From: JAAYCT01 sp964499575
Lineage (GTDB): Bacteria; Bacillota; Clostridia; Saccharofermentanales; Saccharofermentanaceae
Length of the DNA: 64,000 nt
Assembly: GCA_964499575.1 (NCBI GenBank)
Contig: CAZCLK010000005.1
Span: forward strand, 28,300 to 92,299
Direction of reading: 5' to 3'
Positions 53,102 to 61,358 of the stretch are shown here, one piece after another. The notes under the pieces were generated by a model, which saw nothing but the letters and a program-made list of their open reading frames with translations, did not search any database and had not been told where the DNA came from. Each line of letters opens with the position of its first letter. Position 1 is the stretch's first letter. Made by a program: the position numbers and the translations under genes.

Positions 53102-53200
53102 CAACCGGCACCCTCAACGCTCTATTGCTCCGAGGATACGTTGTTCATCCGTTTGAAAAAACGCCGTTTTTCGACAAAAGCATTGATTAATGTCGAAAGC

Positions 53201-53797
53201 TTACGCGTTCGAGATGTGATCCTCCAGGGCGGACCGCAAAGCCTCCGTCCCCAATTTTTTATCGGCGGACACGCAGAAAACCCGCACGGAAGGATCGATT
53301 GTTAGCGCGGAAACATACTCTTCGATTTTTTGACGAACTGCGGATGTCGACAACTTGTCCGCTTTATTGAAAACAATATAATAAGGCACTTGTCTGCTTT
53401 GCATATATTCGATCATCTGATGATCCTGTTCGCCGGGGCCGTGTCGGATATCAATGAGATGCAGAATCAGGGATATCGGCCTTCCCGAATCGAAATAACG
53501 GTCAACCAGACTGCTGTATTTCTCTTTAATGATCCGGGAGGCTTTCGCGTACCCGTAACCGGGCAGATCGACAAGATAAAAGCGTTCATCAACATTGAAA
53601 TAGAGAACCATTCGTGTTTTTCCGGGCTCGGCGCTTACCCGGGCAAGCCTTTTATTGTCGGCGAGCGCATTAATCAAAGACGACTTGCCGACGTTTGATT
53701 TTCCGGAAAAGACAATCTCCGGTAATCCGGAATCCGGAGCGGAAGCAATATCCGCAGCCGCACCGGAAAAAAATGTGTTTCTGAATTGAATGGGCAT
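53201..53797 (-). CDS. engB: Ribosome biogenesis GTP-binding protein EngB/YsxC
   Basis: This small GTPase helps late assembly of the 50S subunit. The 198-residue product has the P-loop GKSNVGKS at 32-39, a switch region PGKTR, the G3 motif DLPG at 77-80 and the G4 motif NKADK. The start was set at 53797, with AAGGAG 9 bases upstream; about 40 extra in-frame codons upstream look unrelated to the family. In many Firmicutes engB follows lon or clpX, but here it heads comEC-holA, 99 bases upstream of comEC. Confidence 0.95.
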   Translation of the reverse strand: MPIQFRNTFFSGAAADIASAPDSGLPEIVFSGKSNVGKSSLINALADNKRLARVSAEPGKTRMVLYFNVDERFYLVDLPGYGYAKASRIIKEKYSSLVDRYFDSGRPISLILHLIDIRHGPGEQDHQMIEYMQSRQVPYYIVFNKADKLSTSAVRQKIEEYVSALTIDPSVRVFCVSADKKLGTEALRSALEDHISNA

Positions 53798-53967
53798 ATT
53801 CCGTTTCTCCTTATCCCGATCAATGTACCATGAATTCCTGTTTCGGGAAACCAAGTCTTCATAACTTGCCCGTACTTGGGTAAATTGATCAAAGCATCCA
53901 TTCATAAACGAGCACATATTCGATTATTCATGCACTTTTCACGATACAAAACGATTCGAATAAGCGA

Positions 53968-53973
53968 TATAAT
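53968..53973 (+). promoter_or_regulatory. -10 element for the prs pair
   Basis: A perfect TATAAT lies 61 bases before the first prs start in the divergent engB-prs region. No convincing -35 is visible. The rest of 53798-54034 shows no other clear signal. Confidence 0.45.
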
Positions 53974-54034
53974 AAAAATCGGTTACATGATAGAATCAAT
54001 ACAATCATCACCGTCATTCTTCTGGGGGGCCTCA

Positions 54035-55017
54035 ATGACTTCGTCATATCAGAGTGCGGATAACACCGAACGGCTTGATGCCGATTTTCGCGGTTATCTC
54101 CTCGAGCCGTTCGGACCGATCGGAATCATTTCCCACACAGCGAACGACGAGTTCGCACGACAAATCAACGACGTGCTTTACGAGAAGCGCCAGAAGCGCA
54201 AAACGGAGGGCACAAATCCCTATGTCAACAGCGCCGGATATTTGAGAAGCGATTATATGATCCAGTCTCAAATCGTGCGCTTCGAGACCGGAGAAGGCAA
54301 AGTCACATTGAATCAGACCGTTCGCGGACACGATATTTTCATCATCACCGATGTCCTTTCGCATTTCGCGAAGTTTCCGGTTTTCGGAGAAGAGCATCGG
54401 ACGAGTCCGGATGATCATTTCCGGGATCTCCTCCGCATCATCATGGCCGTCAGCGGCAAGGCAAGACGAATCAATGTCATCATGCCCTTCCTCTATGAAG
54501 GTCGCCAGGATCATCGTCACGCGCGCGAATCCCTCGATTGCGCGGCCATGCTGCAGCAATTGTATCGCCTCGGCGTGGCCAATCTGATTATTTTCGATCC
54601 GCACGACGGAAGAATCGCAAACGCCGTACCGCTGATGGGCATCGAAATGCCCAATTCGGCATATAAGGTGATCAGTTCACTGATCGCCACAAATCCGAGC
54701 CTCAAGATTAACAAGGATTCGATGATGGTCATCAGCCCGGACGAGACCGCTATTTCGAGATCTATTTTTTACTCCTCGATGATGGGCGTCCCTTTGGGAA
54801 TTTTCTATCGCCACAAGGACTATTCGGTCGTGATCGACGGGAATCATCCCGTTAAAGAGATCCGTCTCCTTTCGGATCCGATTGAAGGTCGTGACGTTTT
54901 GATCGTCGACGACATGATCAACTCCGGTAAAACCATGGTGGACACGGCTACGGTAGTCAAGAATGAAGGTGCACGGGACATTTATTGTATCGCGCCGTTC
55001 GGACTTTTCACTGACGG
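54035..55017 (+). CDS. prs: PRPP synthetase paralog 1 (3' end lost in assembly gap)
   Basis: This is the first 327 codons of a ribose-phosphate pyrophosphokinase of the long clostridial family (about 385 residues). It shows SPDDHFRDLLRIIMAVSGKARRINVIMPFLYEGRQ, ESLDCA, FDPHDGRI, ISPDE and the PRPP-binding loop VDDMINSGKT near the break. The enzyme makes PRPP from ribose 5-phosphate and ATP for nucleotide synthesis. Compared with paralog 2 it has changed residues in the flexible loop (YRHKDYSVVIDGNHP instead of YKRRDYTQVINGRNP). GGGGGG before the ATG acts as ribosome site. The end of the gene lies in the N run, so an uninterrupted fusion with paralog 2 is not real evidence. Confidence 0.85.
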
Positions 55018-55117
55018 NNNNNNNNNNNNNNNNNNNNNNNNNNNNNNNNNNNNNNNNNNNNNNNNNNNNNNNNNNNNNNNNNNNNNNNNNNNNNNNNNNN
55101 NNNNNNNNNNNNNNNNN
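55018..55117. other. assembly gap (100 N)
   Basis: Exactly 100 N is the usual placeholder for a scaffold gap of unknown size. Aligning the flanks to each other shows that about 65 C-terminal codons of paralog 1 and about 220 N-terminal codons of paralog 2 are missing, so the true gap is probably near 0.9 kb. The repeat nature of the tandem genes likely broke the assembly. Confidence 0.9.
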
Positions 55118-55738
55118 TCCGGATTCGAGAGTCTTTCGACCGCTTACCAGATCATTAAGGCGATGTTCCGGACTCTCCCCGACCTCGATCTCTCCGAAGG
55201 AAAATTTATGATCGTCAGCCCGGACGAGGGCGGCATCATGCGTGCGATGTACATGGCGTCCGTTCTCGGTGTTCCGCTCGGCACGTTTTATAAGAGACGC
55301 GATTATACGCAGGTCATTAACGGCAGAAATCCGATCGTCGCTCATGAGTTTCTCGGCGATTCGGTCGAGGGCATGGATATTCTTGTCGTCGACGACATGA
55401 TATCCTCCGGCGACTCGATCCTGGACATCGCGAGAGAGATGAAAGAGCGCGGCGCCAGGAACATTTATTGCGCCGTCACCTTCGCGCTTTTCACAGAGGG
55501 GATCGAACATTTTTCGAAAGCGTACGAGGAAGGCCTCTTTTCGAAAGTTTTTGCGACAAATTTAGTATACAGGCGCCCGGAACTGCTTGCTTCACCATGG
55601 TTTGTTGATGTAAACTTAACGAAGTTTGTCGCTCTTCTCATCGACGCGATCAATCACGATGCGTCATTGTCCAATCTGATCAACCCGACCGACAAGATCC
55701 GTACTCTTCTTGAAAAGCGCAACAATCCCCAATTATAA
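55118..55738 (+). CDS. prs: PRPP synthetase paralog 2 (5' end lost in assembly gap)
   Basis: This is the C-terminal 206 codons of a second ribose-phosphate pyrophosphokinase. It has ISPDE-type SPDEGGIMRAMY, the loop YKRRDYTQVINGRNPIVAHEFLG, the PRPP loop VDDMISSGDS, and the family end TNLVYRRPELL...NPTDKIRTLLEK. It resembles the common clostridial protein more closely than paralog 1 does, so it may be the housekeeping copy. The two fragments share the segment from about residue 222 to 320 and differ there, which proves two genes rather than one interrupted gene. It is followed 17 bases later by the sodium-pump subunit. Confidence 0.88.
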   Translation, partial: SGFESLSTAYQIIKAMFRTLPDLDLSEGKFMIVSPDEGGIMRAMYMASVLGVPLGTFYKRRDYTQVINGRNPIVAHEFLGDSVEGMDILVVDDMISSGDSILDIAREMKERGARNIYCAVTFALFTEGIEHFSKAYEEGLFSKVFATNLVYRRPELLASPWFVDVNLTKFVALLIDAINHDASLSNLINPTDKIRTLLEKRNNPQL

Positions 55739-55755
55739 GACTTAGGAGGATTTTT

Positions 55756-56991
55756 ATGGATATCCTGAAGGAAGTTTTTGAAGGTGTTCTCTACTTCGGA
55801 TTAGTGGACAACTGGAAAGCTCTGATCATGTATGTGATCGGCGGCGTCCTGATCTATCTTGCGATCAAAAAGAATTACGAGCCGGCGCTTCTTCTGCCGA
55901 TCGGTTTCGGAGCGATCCTGGTAAATTTGCCGTTCAATATCGTCGGCGTCGTGACCAAATTAGGCGTAAACGAAACCGGCTTCGCTGATATGGTTCCGGC
56001 CGAAGGCGTCGATAACGGTTTTCTCGAAATACTTCGCAACGCGGGCATCGCGACCGAATTATTTCCGATTCTGATTTTCATCGCGATCGGTGCCATGATC
56101 GACTTTACTCCGCTTTTTAAAAATCCGTTTATGATCTTCTTCGGTGCCGCGGCGCAGTTCGGTATTTTCATAACATTTATTGTCGCGCTTCTTCTCCTCC
56201 CCATCCTTTCAGGATGGCTGGATCTTGGGTTGAGTGAAGATTTGATCCTCAAGTTATCCTCTGCGATCGGTATTATCGGGGCCGCAGACGGACCGACAAC
56301 GATTTATGTCGGTAATCATTTCGAACTTTTCGACTACATGGGACCGATCTCCGTCGCCGCATATTCGTATATGTCTCTGGTACCGATCATTCAGCCGCCC
56401 GTCATTCGTGCACTGACAACCAAAAATGAGCGTATGATCCGCATGGATTATCATGAGGAGTCTGTCCCGAAGATCGTAAAAATTATCTTCCCGATCCTCG
56501 TCACGATCATCGCCGGTGTTCTTGTTCCGATGAGCGCACCGCTTGTAGGCTCTCTTATGTTCGGTAACCTGATCCGCGAGTGCGGGGTACTGGAGCGTCT
56601 TTCCCAGTCCGCTCAGAACGAGTTGGCCAATCTGGTTACGCTTCTTCTCGGTATCACGATCGGTTCTACGATGCTCGCCGACAAATTTATCGATCCTACA
56701 ACCGGACTAATCCTCCTGCTCGGCCTTTTCGCCTTTGTTTTCGACACGGCCGGCGGTGTGCTTTTCGCGAAGTTCCTGAACCTCTTCCTCAAGAAGAAGG
56801 TCAATCCGATGATCGGCGCGGCGGGCATTTCGGCATTCCCGATGTCCGCGCGTGTCGTTCAGAAGATGGCCAAGGAAGAGGATCCGACAAACTTTATCCT
56901 GATGCAGGCGATCAGCGCCAATGTTTCGGGACAACTCGGGTCAATCGTAGCCGGCGGTCTGGTGATCGCGCTGGTTACCATCTTGCTCTAA
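55756..56991 (+). CDS. Sodium-pumping decarboxylase beta subunit
   Basis: The 411-residue protein belongs to the OadB/GcdB/MmdB family, the membrane part that uses decarboxylation of a carboxy-biotin to pump sodium out of the cell. About eleven helices are visible with the conserved IGIIGAADGPT (the Asp used for sodium) in the middle and SAFPMSARVVQ plus ANVSGQLGS near the end, closer to glutaconyl- and methylmalonyl-CoA types. AGGAGG stands before the ATG. Neither the carboxyltransferase alpha subunit nor a biotin carrier gene is near, so the substrate is unknown. Confidence 0.9.
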   Translation: MDILKEVFEGVLYFGLVDNWKALIMYVIGGVLIYLAIKKNYEPALLLPIGFGAILVNLPFNIVGVVTKLGVNETGFADMVPAEGVDNGFLEILRNAGIATELFPILIFIAIGAMIDFTPLFKNPFMIFFGAAAQFGIFITFIVALLLLPILSGWLDLGLSEDLILKLSSAIGIIGAADGPTTIYVGNHFELFDYMGPISVAAYSYMSLVPIIQPPVIRALTTKNERMIRMDYHEESVPKIVKIIFPILVTIIAGVLVPMSAPLVGSLMFGNLIRECGVLERLSQSAQNELANLVTLLLGITIGSTMLADKFIDPTTGLILLLGLFAFVFDTAGGVLFAKFLNLFLKKKVNPMIGAAGISAFPMSARVVQKMAKEEDPTNFILMQAISANVSGQLGSIVAGGLVIALVTILL

Positions 56992-57004
56992 GGAGGAGAA
57001 AAAA

Positions 57005-57214
57005 ATGGGTTATTTGTTATCCTTACTTTCCATAGTCTCTCTGGCCGTCGAATCGTCATACACCCTCAATGAAAAGGGAATGATTGTTGTCGGTATCGGC
57101 TTGGCGGGCGTTTTCCTGATTCTTCTTCTTTTCTTTGCCACGATTATTCTGATCCAGAAGATCGCCGGCCTTTTTGAAAAGCCCGCTAAAAAACCGGATC
57201 AGGTAAACGACTGA
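57005..57214 (+). CDS. Small OadG-like membrane anchor
   Basis: The 69-residue protein has one strong transmembrane helix (about 25-53), a short outer N-terminus and a charged tail ending in KKPDQVND. Gamma or delta anchors of decarboxylase sodium pumps have this size and layout, and it follows the beta subunit by 13 bases with AAGGAGG upstream. Sequence similarity is too slight for a firm name; the assignment rests on context. A terminator follows, so prs1-prs2-beta-gamma end here. Confidence 0.7.
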   Translation: MGYLLSLLSIVSLAVESSYTLNEKGMIVVGIGLAGVFLILLLFFATIILIQKIAGLFEKPAKKPDQVND

Positions 57215-57234
57215 GTTTTTTATTGCCATAATCG

Positions 57235-57266
57235 AAAAAGTGTTTGCTTTTCGGCAAACACTTTTT
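57235..57266 (+). terminator. intrinsic terminator after the pump genes
   Basis: Arms AAAAAGTGTTTGC and GCAAACACTTTTT form a stem of 12-13 bp with a 6-base loop and T-rich tail. Confidence 0.9.
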
Positions 57267-57270
57267 CTTT

Positions 57271-57279
57271 TGGTATAAT
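57271..57279 (+). promoter_or_regulatory. extended -10 promoter of the basic membrane protein and rqcH
   Basis: TGGTATAAT is a perfect extended -10 directly after the terminator and 36 bases before the next start codon. Confidence 0.6.
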
Positions 57280-57314
57280 ACAGAAGATAAATACGTGTTT
57301 GGGGAGAAAAGGCA

Positions 57315-57635
57315 TTGGCGACGGCAAAGAAATCAACACAAAGAACAACCGCATCCGGCAGATCCGCCGCTTCATCCCGGCGCACCTCAGCCCGTCCTGC
57401 GGCCAAGCCGCAGGCTAAACCGACGGAACACTTTCTCGTTCGTATGTACAAGAATCCCGCCGGCAAGGGCCTATTGATACTCGCTGCGGTTCTGATTGTT
57501 ATCGGTATCGATTTTCTTCTGACTCTGAATCATTTTGAACGTTTTTTCATCGTCCTCGGAATCGAATGGATTATCGCGACTCTGGTCGGATGGGTCCTTT
57601 TCGTGTTCCGCGACCGGCTTAAGAACGGGAACTGA
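57315..57635 (+). CDS. Membrane protein with basic low-complexity tail, unknown
   Basis: The 106-residue product starts at TTG (GGGGAG 8 bases upstream). Residues 2-38 are a low-complexity tail of Ala, Thr, Ser, Lys and Arg, like the tails of nucleic-acid-binding proteins. Two membrane helices follow (about 52-70 and 75-97), then a short basic end. It would be anchored by a hairpin with its tail probably in the cytosol. It stands 8 bases before rqcH, so the two are probably co-expressed. No family was recognised. Confidence 0.65.
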   Translation: MATAKKSTQRTTASGRSAASSRRTSARPAAKPQAKPTEHFLVRMYKNPAGKGLLILAAVLIVIGIDFLLTLNHFERFFIVLGIEWIIATLVGWVLFVFRDRLKNGN

Positions 57636-57643
57636 GGGACAGC

Positions 57644-59593
57644 ATGCCTCTGGACGGAGTAACGACTCTCTTTTTAGCCTCAGAACTCGATCAATGGTTA
57701 TCCGGCTCCCGAATCGAAAAAATCTACCAGCCCGATCGATATGAGATATGCCTGCATCTCAGAACGGAGCGGGGGCATGCGCGACTTCTACTGTCCTGTA
57801 ATCCTTCTTTTCCGCGGATCCATCGGACGGATAGTCTTCGCGACAACCCCAAAACTCCTCCTTCCTTCTGTATGCTTCTTCGTAAACACATCTCCGGCGG
57901 TCGGATCATCCGTATCGACACTCCTCCGTTTGAGCGGATTATCGAACTTCATATCACCTCGCTTAATGAACTTCAGGATGTTACGGCATATCGACTTATT
58001 ATTGAGATGATGGGACGCTACAGCAATATTATCCTCCTGAACGCCGATTCGATGATTATCGACAGTATATTGCACGTTGACTCAAGAACCAGCCGCGTCC
58101 GTGAAATCATGCCCGCGCGCAGATACGAGTATCCGCCGAATCAAGGAAAGCTCCTCCCCGCCGAAGCTCTGGAGATGACCGTGAAAGGTACGCTTCCGAT
58201 CCTTGAAGAATCACTCGGTCGTCCCATCGAAAAGGCGTTTCTCGAGTCCCTTCAGGGCTTCAGCCCGCAGTTGGCACATGAAATATGCCATGGGGCGTCC
58301 GTCGACCCGCGAAAAGGATGCCGTCAACTGGATGCCCGGGAAACGCAGCGACTGCTCCGTTCCGCAGGCATACTTCTTTCCGCAGTCTTAAGCGGCGTGC
58401 CCTCACCCGCGCTCTATCGGGCTTCACCCGACTCCTCCCCGATCGACTTCCACGCGCTTTTACTTCACGATGCCGGCAGTCCCGTCGCGGTTGATTCGAT
58501 CTCCGACGCGATTGACCGCCTCCACGAAAAGACATTTAACGACCAATCCTTCGATCAACTCCGTAAGCCGATTCAAGCCTTCGTTCAGAATGCTCTTGCG
58601 CACGCGATTCGTAAAAAACAGTCTCACGAATCGGATATACAGGAATCCGCCGATTATTTATTGTGGAAAAAGTACGGTGACCTCATCCTATATAATCAAA
58701 CATCCGTCCCTTATGAGTCTTCGGAGTTCATCGCGGAAGATTTCGAGACGCCCGGAGTATTCCATCACATCCCCTTAAATCCTTCGCTCAACGCATCCGG
58801 AAACGCTCAGGCGTACTATAAAAAATACCGAAAAGCAAAGGCCCGGATCGACACGGCGACAAAATTCCTGAAAGACGACGAATTTGCGATCGAGTATCTG
58901 ATGAACCTGAACCAAGCCGTGATGAGCGCATCGGATCCGGAAGACATTGCGGCTCTGCGCCTCGAAATCTCCGAACTGTCGACAGATTCCCGTGATCCGA
59001 ACAACACGAAAACAGTAAAAGGACAGAACGATCATCCCGGCAGATCCAAAAGCGGCAAACAGAGTTCGCGTGCCCTTCGCTCAGCCGCTTCCCGTGCCGC
59101 CGACAAGAATACGCGCGACCGCATGAACGGTCAAAAGAAGGAAGCCGTCTCTTCGGCCGATGCTTTTCGAAAATATCCGAACGCCGACGGCACGATCATT
59201 CTTTGCGGACGGAACAATCTTCAGAACGATGCCCTCACCTTCCGGACCGCCGCCTCGGAGGACTTATGGTTTCACGCCAAAAAGCGCCCCGGTTCGCATG
59301 TGATTCTCAGATGTTTCGGAAAATCCCCGTCCGACGAATCCGTATCGGCGGCGGCCTCCGTTGCCGCGTTTTATTCTTCAGCGACCGCGGATCTTCGAAA
59401 AGCTTCTTCCGGAATAAACGCAAAAGATTCGTCCGACGGATCCATTACTGTTGAAGTCGATTACTGTGAAGTCAAACGCGTCAAAAAAATACCGGGCGCA
59501 AAACCCGGAATGGTGACGTACGATCAGTACCGGACGCTGTCGGTTCATCCGAAACTGCCGGGAGCGGCGGATTCACCGGAAAATCCCGCGTAA
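57644..59593 (+). CDS. rqcH: Ribosome quality control protein RqcH (NFACT family)
   Basis: RqcH binds stalled 50S subunits and adds C-terminal alanine tails to unfinished proteins for degradation. The 649-residue product has the NFACT-N domain (MLLRKHISGGRI, EMMGRYSNIIL), a long helical middle and the NFACT-R domain near the end (DLWFHAKKRPGSHVIL, KIPGAKPGMVTY). It was long annotated as fibronectin-binding protein A. Family members carry Asp97-Arg98 at the tRNA site; here the pair is Glu97-Arg98. A polar Ser/Lys-rich insertion lies between about 455 and 505. Its 3' end overlaps queH convergently by 49 bases. Confidence 0.93.
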   Translation: MPLDGVTTLFLASELDQWLSGSRIEKIYQPDRYEICLHLRTERGHARLLLSCNPSFPRIHRTDSLRDNPKTPPSFCMLLRKHISGGRIIRIDTPPFERIIELHITSLNELQDVTAYRLIIEMMGRYSNIILLNADSMIIDSILHVDSRTSRVREIMPARRYEYPPNQGKLLPAEALEMTVKGTLPILEESLGRPIEKAFLESLQGFSPQLAHEICHGASVDPRKGCRQLDARETQRLLRSAGILLSAVLSGVPSPALYRASPDSSPIDFHALLLHDAGSPVAVDSISDAIDRLHEKTFNDQSFDQLRKPIQAFVQNALAHAIRKKQSHESDIQESADYLLWKKYGDLILYNQTSVPYESSEFIAEDFETPGVFHHIPLNPSLNASGNAQAYYKKYRKAKARIDTATKFLKDDEFAIEYLMNLNQAVMSASDPEDIAALRLEISELSTDSRDPNNTKTVKGQNDHPGRSKSGKQSSRALRSAASRAADKNTRDRMNGQKKEAVSSADAFRKYPNADGTIILCGRNNLQNDALTFRTAASEDLWFHAKKRPGSHVILRCFGKSPSDESVSAAASVAAFYSSATADLRKASSGINAKDSSDGSITVEVDYCEVKRVKKIPGAKPGMVTYDQYRTLSVHPKLPGAADSPENPA

Positions 59594-60144
59594 ATCTTGT
59601 CCCGGAACTTCGATTCTTCGAGCGAAAGGATGCATCCGCAGTACTTTTGGCGGTACAATCCGTCCGCTTTGGCCATCTCCTGTCCCTTACGATAGCCATC
59701 CCTGAAATCACGATAAAGAAAATCGATGCCGACCCGTTTCGAGGCACGGGCGGCAGCTTCCGCAACCGCCTCGTGGTCCTGATAGATACTCACAAGAAGC
59801 GTCGTTGTAAACGCCGTAAATCCCAAAGATTTCGCCTCTTCGGCAACCTTTTGCATTCGAACATCGTAACACATGAGACAGCGGGATTCGTATCGGCCGA
59901 CCCATTCGGCATCCCGCCATTTCTGCTCTTCAAAGTCTTCCGAAGCGATCACCTCAACACCGCGTAGGCCTCCGAGCTTTTGAAGGTTCAAAAGGCGCCT
60001 ATGCCACTCGAAACGCGGATGAATATTCGGATTAAAGTAAAACAGCGTTACGTCAAACCCTTCTTCCGGAAGAACCGAAAGAGGCCATTCGGCGCACGGG
60101 CCGCAACACGCATGCAGAAACAGTCGCTTGTTTTCTTCCATCAT
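59545..60144 (-). CDS. queH: Epoxyqueuosine reductase QueH
   Basis: QueH performs the last step of queuosine synthesis in tRNA, reducing epoxyqueuosine. The 199-residue product has HACCGPC (C13, C14, C17), SRCLMC (C89, C92) and KYCGC (C169, C171), giving ligands for the iron-sulfur and metal centres. The start at 60144 follows GGGAG by 7 bases. It is the last gene of ruvC-ruvA-ruvB-queH. Its end overlaps the end of rqcH on the other strand. Confidence 0.93.
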   Translation of the reverse strand: MMEENKRLFLHACCGPCAEWPLSVLPEEGFDVTLFYFNPNIHPRFEWHRRLLNLQKLGGLRGVEVIASEDFEEQKWRDAEWVGRYESRCLMCYDVRMQKVAEEAKSLGFTAFTTTLLVSIYQDHEAVAEAAARASKRVGIDFLYRDFRDGYRKGQEMAKADGLYRQKYCGCILSLEESKFRDKIYAGFSGESAAPGSFG

Positions 60145-60155
60145 GCGGCGTCTCC

Positions 60156-61268
60156 CTACTGCCCCTGCTCCGAGATCTCGATCTGTTTCGGATCATCGAA
60201 CGCGCCTCCGCCATTCACTTCTCCGTTTGATCCGGCAGTCCTTTTCTCGTAGTTATCGGGACAAGGTAGCCCGATATGCTGCCACGCGGGAACGGTGAGG
60301 ACGCGACCTCTGGGTGTCTTTGCGATAAAGCCGATCTGCATCAAAAACGGCTCGTACACGTCTTCGATGGTTACCGGATCCTCGCCGGTACACGCAGCGA
60401 GCGTATCCAGTCCCACCGGTCCGCCCGAAAACATCTCCGCCATGTTCTTGAGTATTCGCCGGTCCGTAGCGTCCAGCCCGATATCGTCAATTTCCAACGC
60501 GTCCAGTCCGTAGTCGGCAATCCGGGCGTCGATCACGCCGCTCCCTTTGATCTGAGCGAAATCGCGCATTCTCTTTAAAAGCCGGATTGCGATACGCGGT
60601 GTGCCTCTGGACCGCGTCGCGATCGTCCGGAGCCCTTGCTCGTCAATCTCGATCTTGAGGATCGCGGCGTCGCGCCGGAGAATGCGAATTAAATCTTCGG
60701 GGTCATAAAGATCCAACCGGTGGATCATACCGAACCGGTCACGGAGGGGTGCCGATAGAAGTCCGGCGCGCGTGGTCGCTCCGATCAGGGTAAAACGCGG
60801 CAAATCAAGTCGGATCGATCGTGCGGAAGGGCCTTTACCGATCATGATGTCCAGGCAATAGTCTTCCATGGCAGGATATAGAATCTCCTCAACGCTCCGG
60901 TTGAGGCGGTGGATCTCGTCGATAAAAAGCACTTCACGCGCATTGAGACTCGTCAGTATCGCCGCGAGTTCTCCGGGCTTTTCGATGGCCGGTCCGGTCG
61001 TGATCCGAAGATTGACGCCCATTTCCGCAGCGATGATACCGGCCAGGGTCGTCTTACCCAAACCGGGCGGTCCGTAAAGGAGGACGTGGTCTAAAGATTC
61101 TTCTCTCCTAGCCGCGGCTTCGATAAATACCTTAAGATTTTCTTTAACCTTGGTTTGACCGGCGTAATCTTCCCAGCAGATCGGTCGAAGACTGTTCTCG
61201 TCGCGGTCTTCGGTCAGACGCTCTCTTCCGATGATCCGATCGTCCTGGTCAAATTCACTGTAGTCCAT
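60156..61268 (-). CDS. ruvB: Holliday junction helicase RuvB
   Basis: RuvB is the hexameric motor of branch migration. The 370-residue product has Walker A GPPGLGKT at 66-73, FIDEIHRL (Walker B), GATTRAGLLSAPLRDRF (sensor 1 and arginine finger) and a C-terminal winged helix ending at PRGRVLT. About 35 polar residues extend past the usual end, a small peculiarity. It is 90 bases after ruvA; that gap holds a short direct repeat GGATCATCCGC twice (61329-61350) but no strong terminator. Confidence 0.97.
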   Translation of the reverse strand: MDYSEFDQDDRIIGRERLTEDRDENSLRPICWEDYAGQTKVKENLKVFIEAAARREESLDHVLLYGPPGLGKTTLAGIIAAEMGVNLRITTGPAIEKPGELAAILTSLNAREVLFIDEIHRLNRSVEEILYPAMEDYCLDIMIGKGPSARSIRLDLPRFTLIGATTRAGLLSAPLRDRFGMIHRLDLYDPEDLIRILRRDAAILKIEIDEQGLRTIATRSRGTPRIAIRLLKRMRDFAQIKGSGVIDARIADYGLDALEIDDIGLDATDRRILKNMAEMFSGGPVGLDTLAACTGEDPVTIEDVYEPFLMQIGFIAKTPRGRVLTVPAWQHIGLPCPDNYEKRTAGSNGEVNGGGAFDDPKQIEISEQGQ

Positions 61269-61358
61269 TCGTATTCTCCCGTCAGGCTGTGTTCGATAAT
61301 GAGCTCCGGCTCATCGTGATGCTTCCGGATCATCCGCGGATCATCCGCGATCACTATT

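Noticed and set aside
53105..53200. Terminator between engB and comEC
   Set aside because: The only T-rich stretch lacks a convincing stem, so no terminator was called and co-transcription stays possible.
53876..55738. A single 620-codon protein spanning the N run
   Set aside because: The flanks are homologous to each other over the same family region, so the frame joins two different prs genes across a gap of unknown size only by chance.
61327..61350. Direct repeat GGATCATCCGC twice between ruvA and ruvB
   Set aside because: Two adjacent copies of 11 bases in a short gap, without more copies or a conserved structure, are not enough to call a functional repeat.
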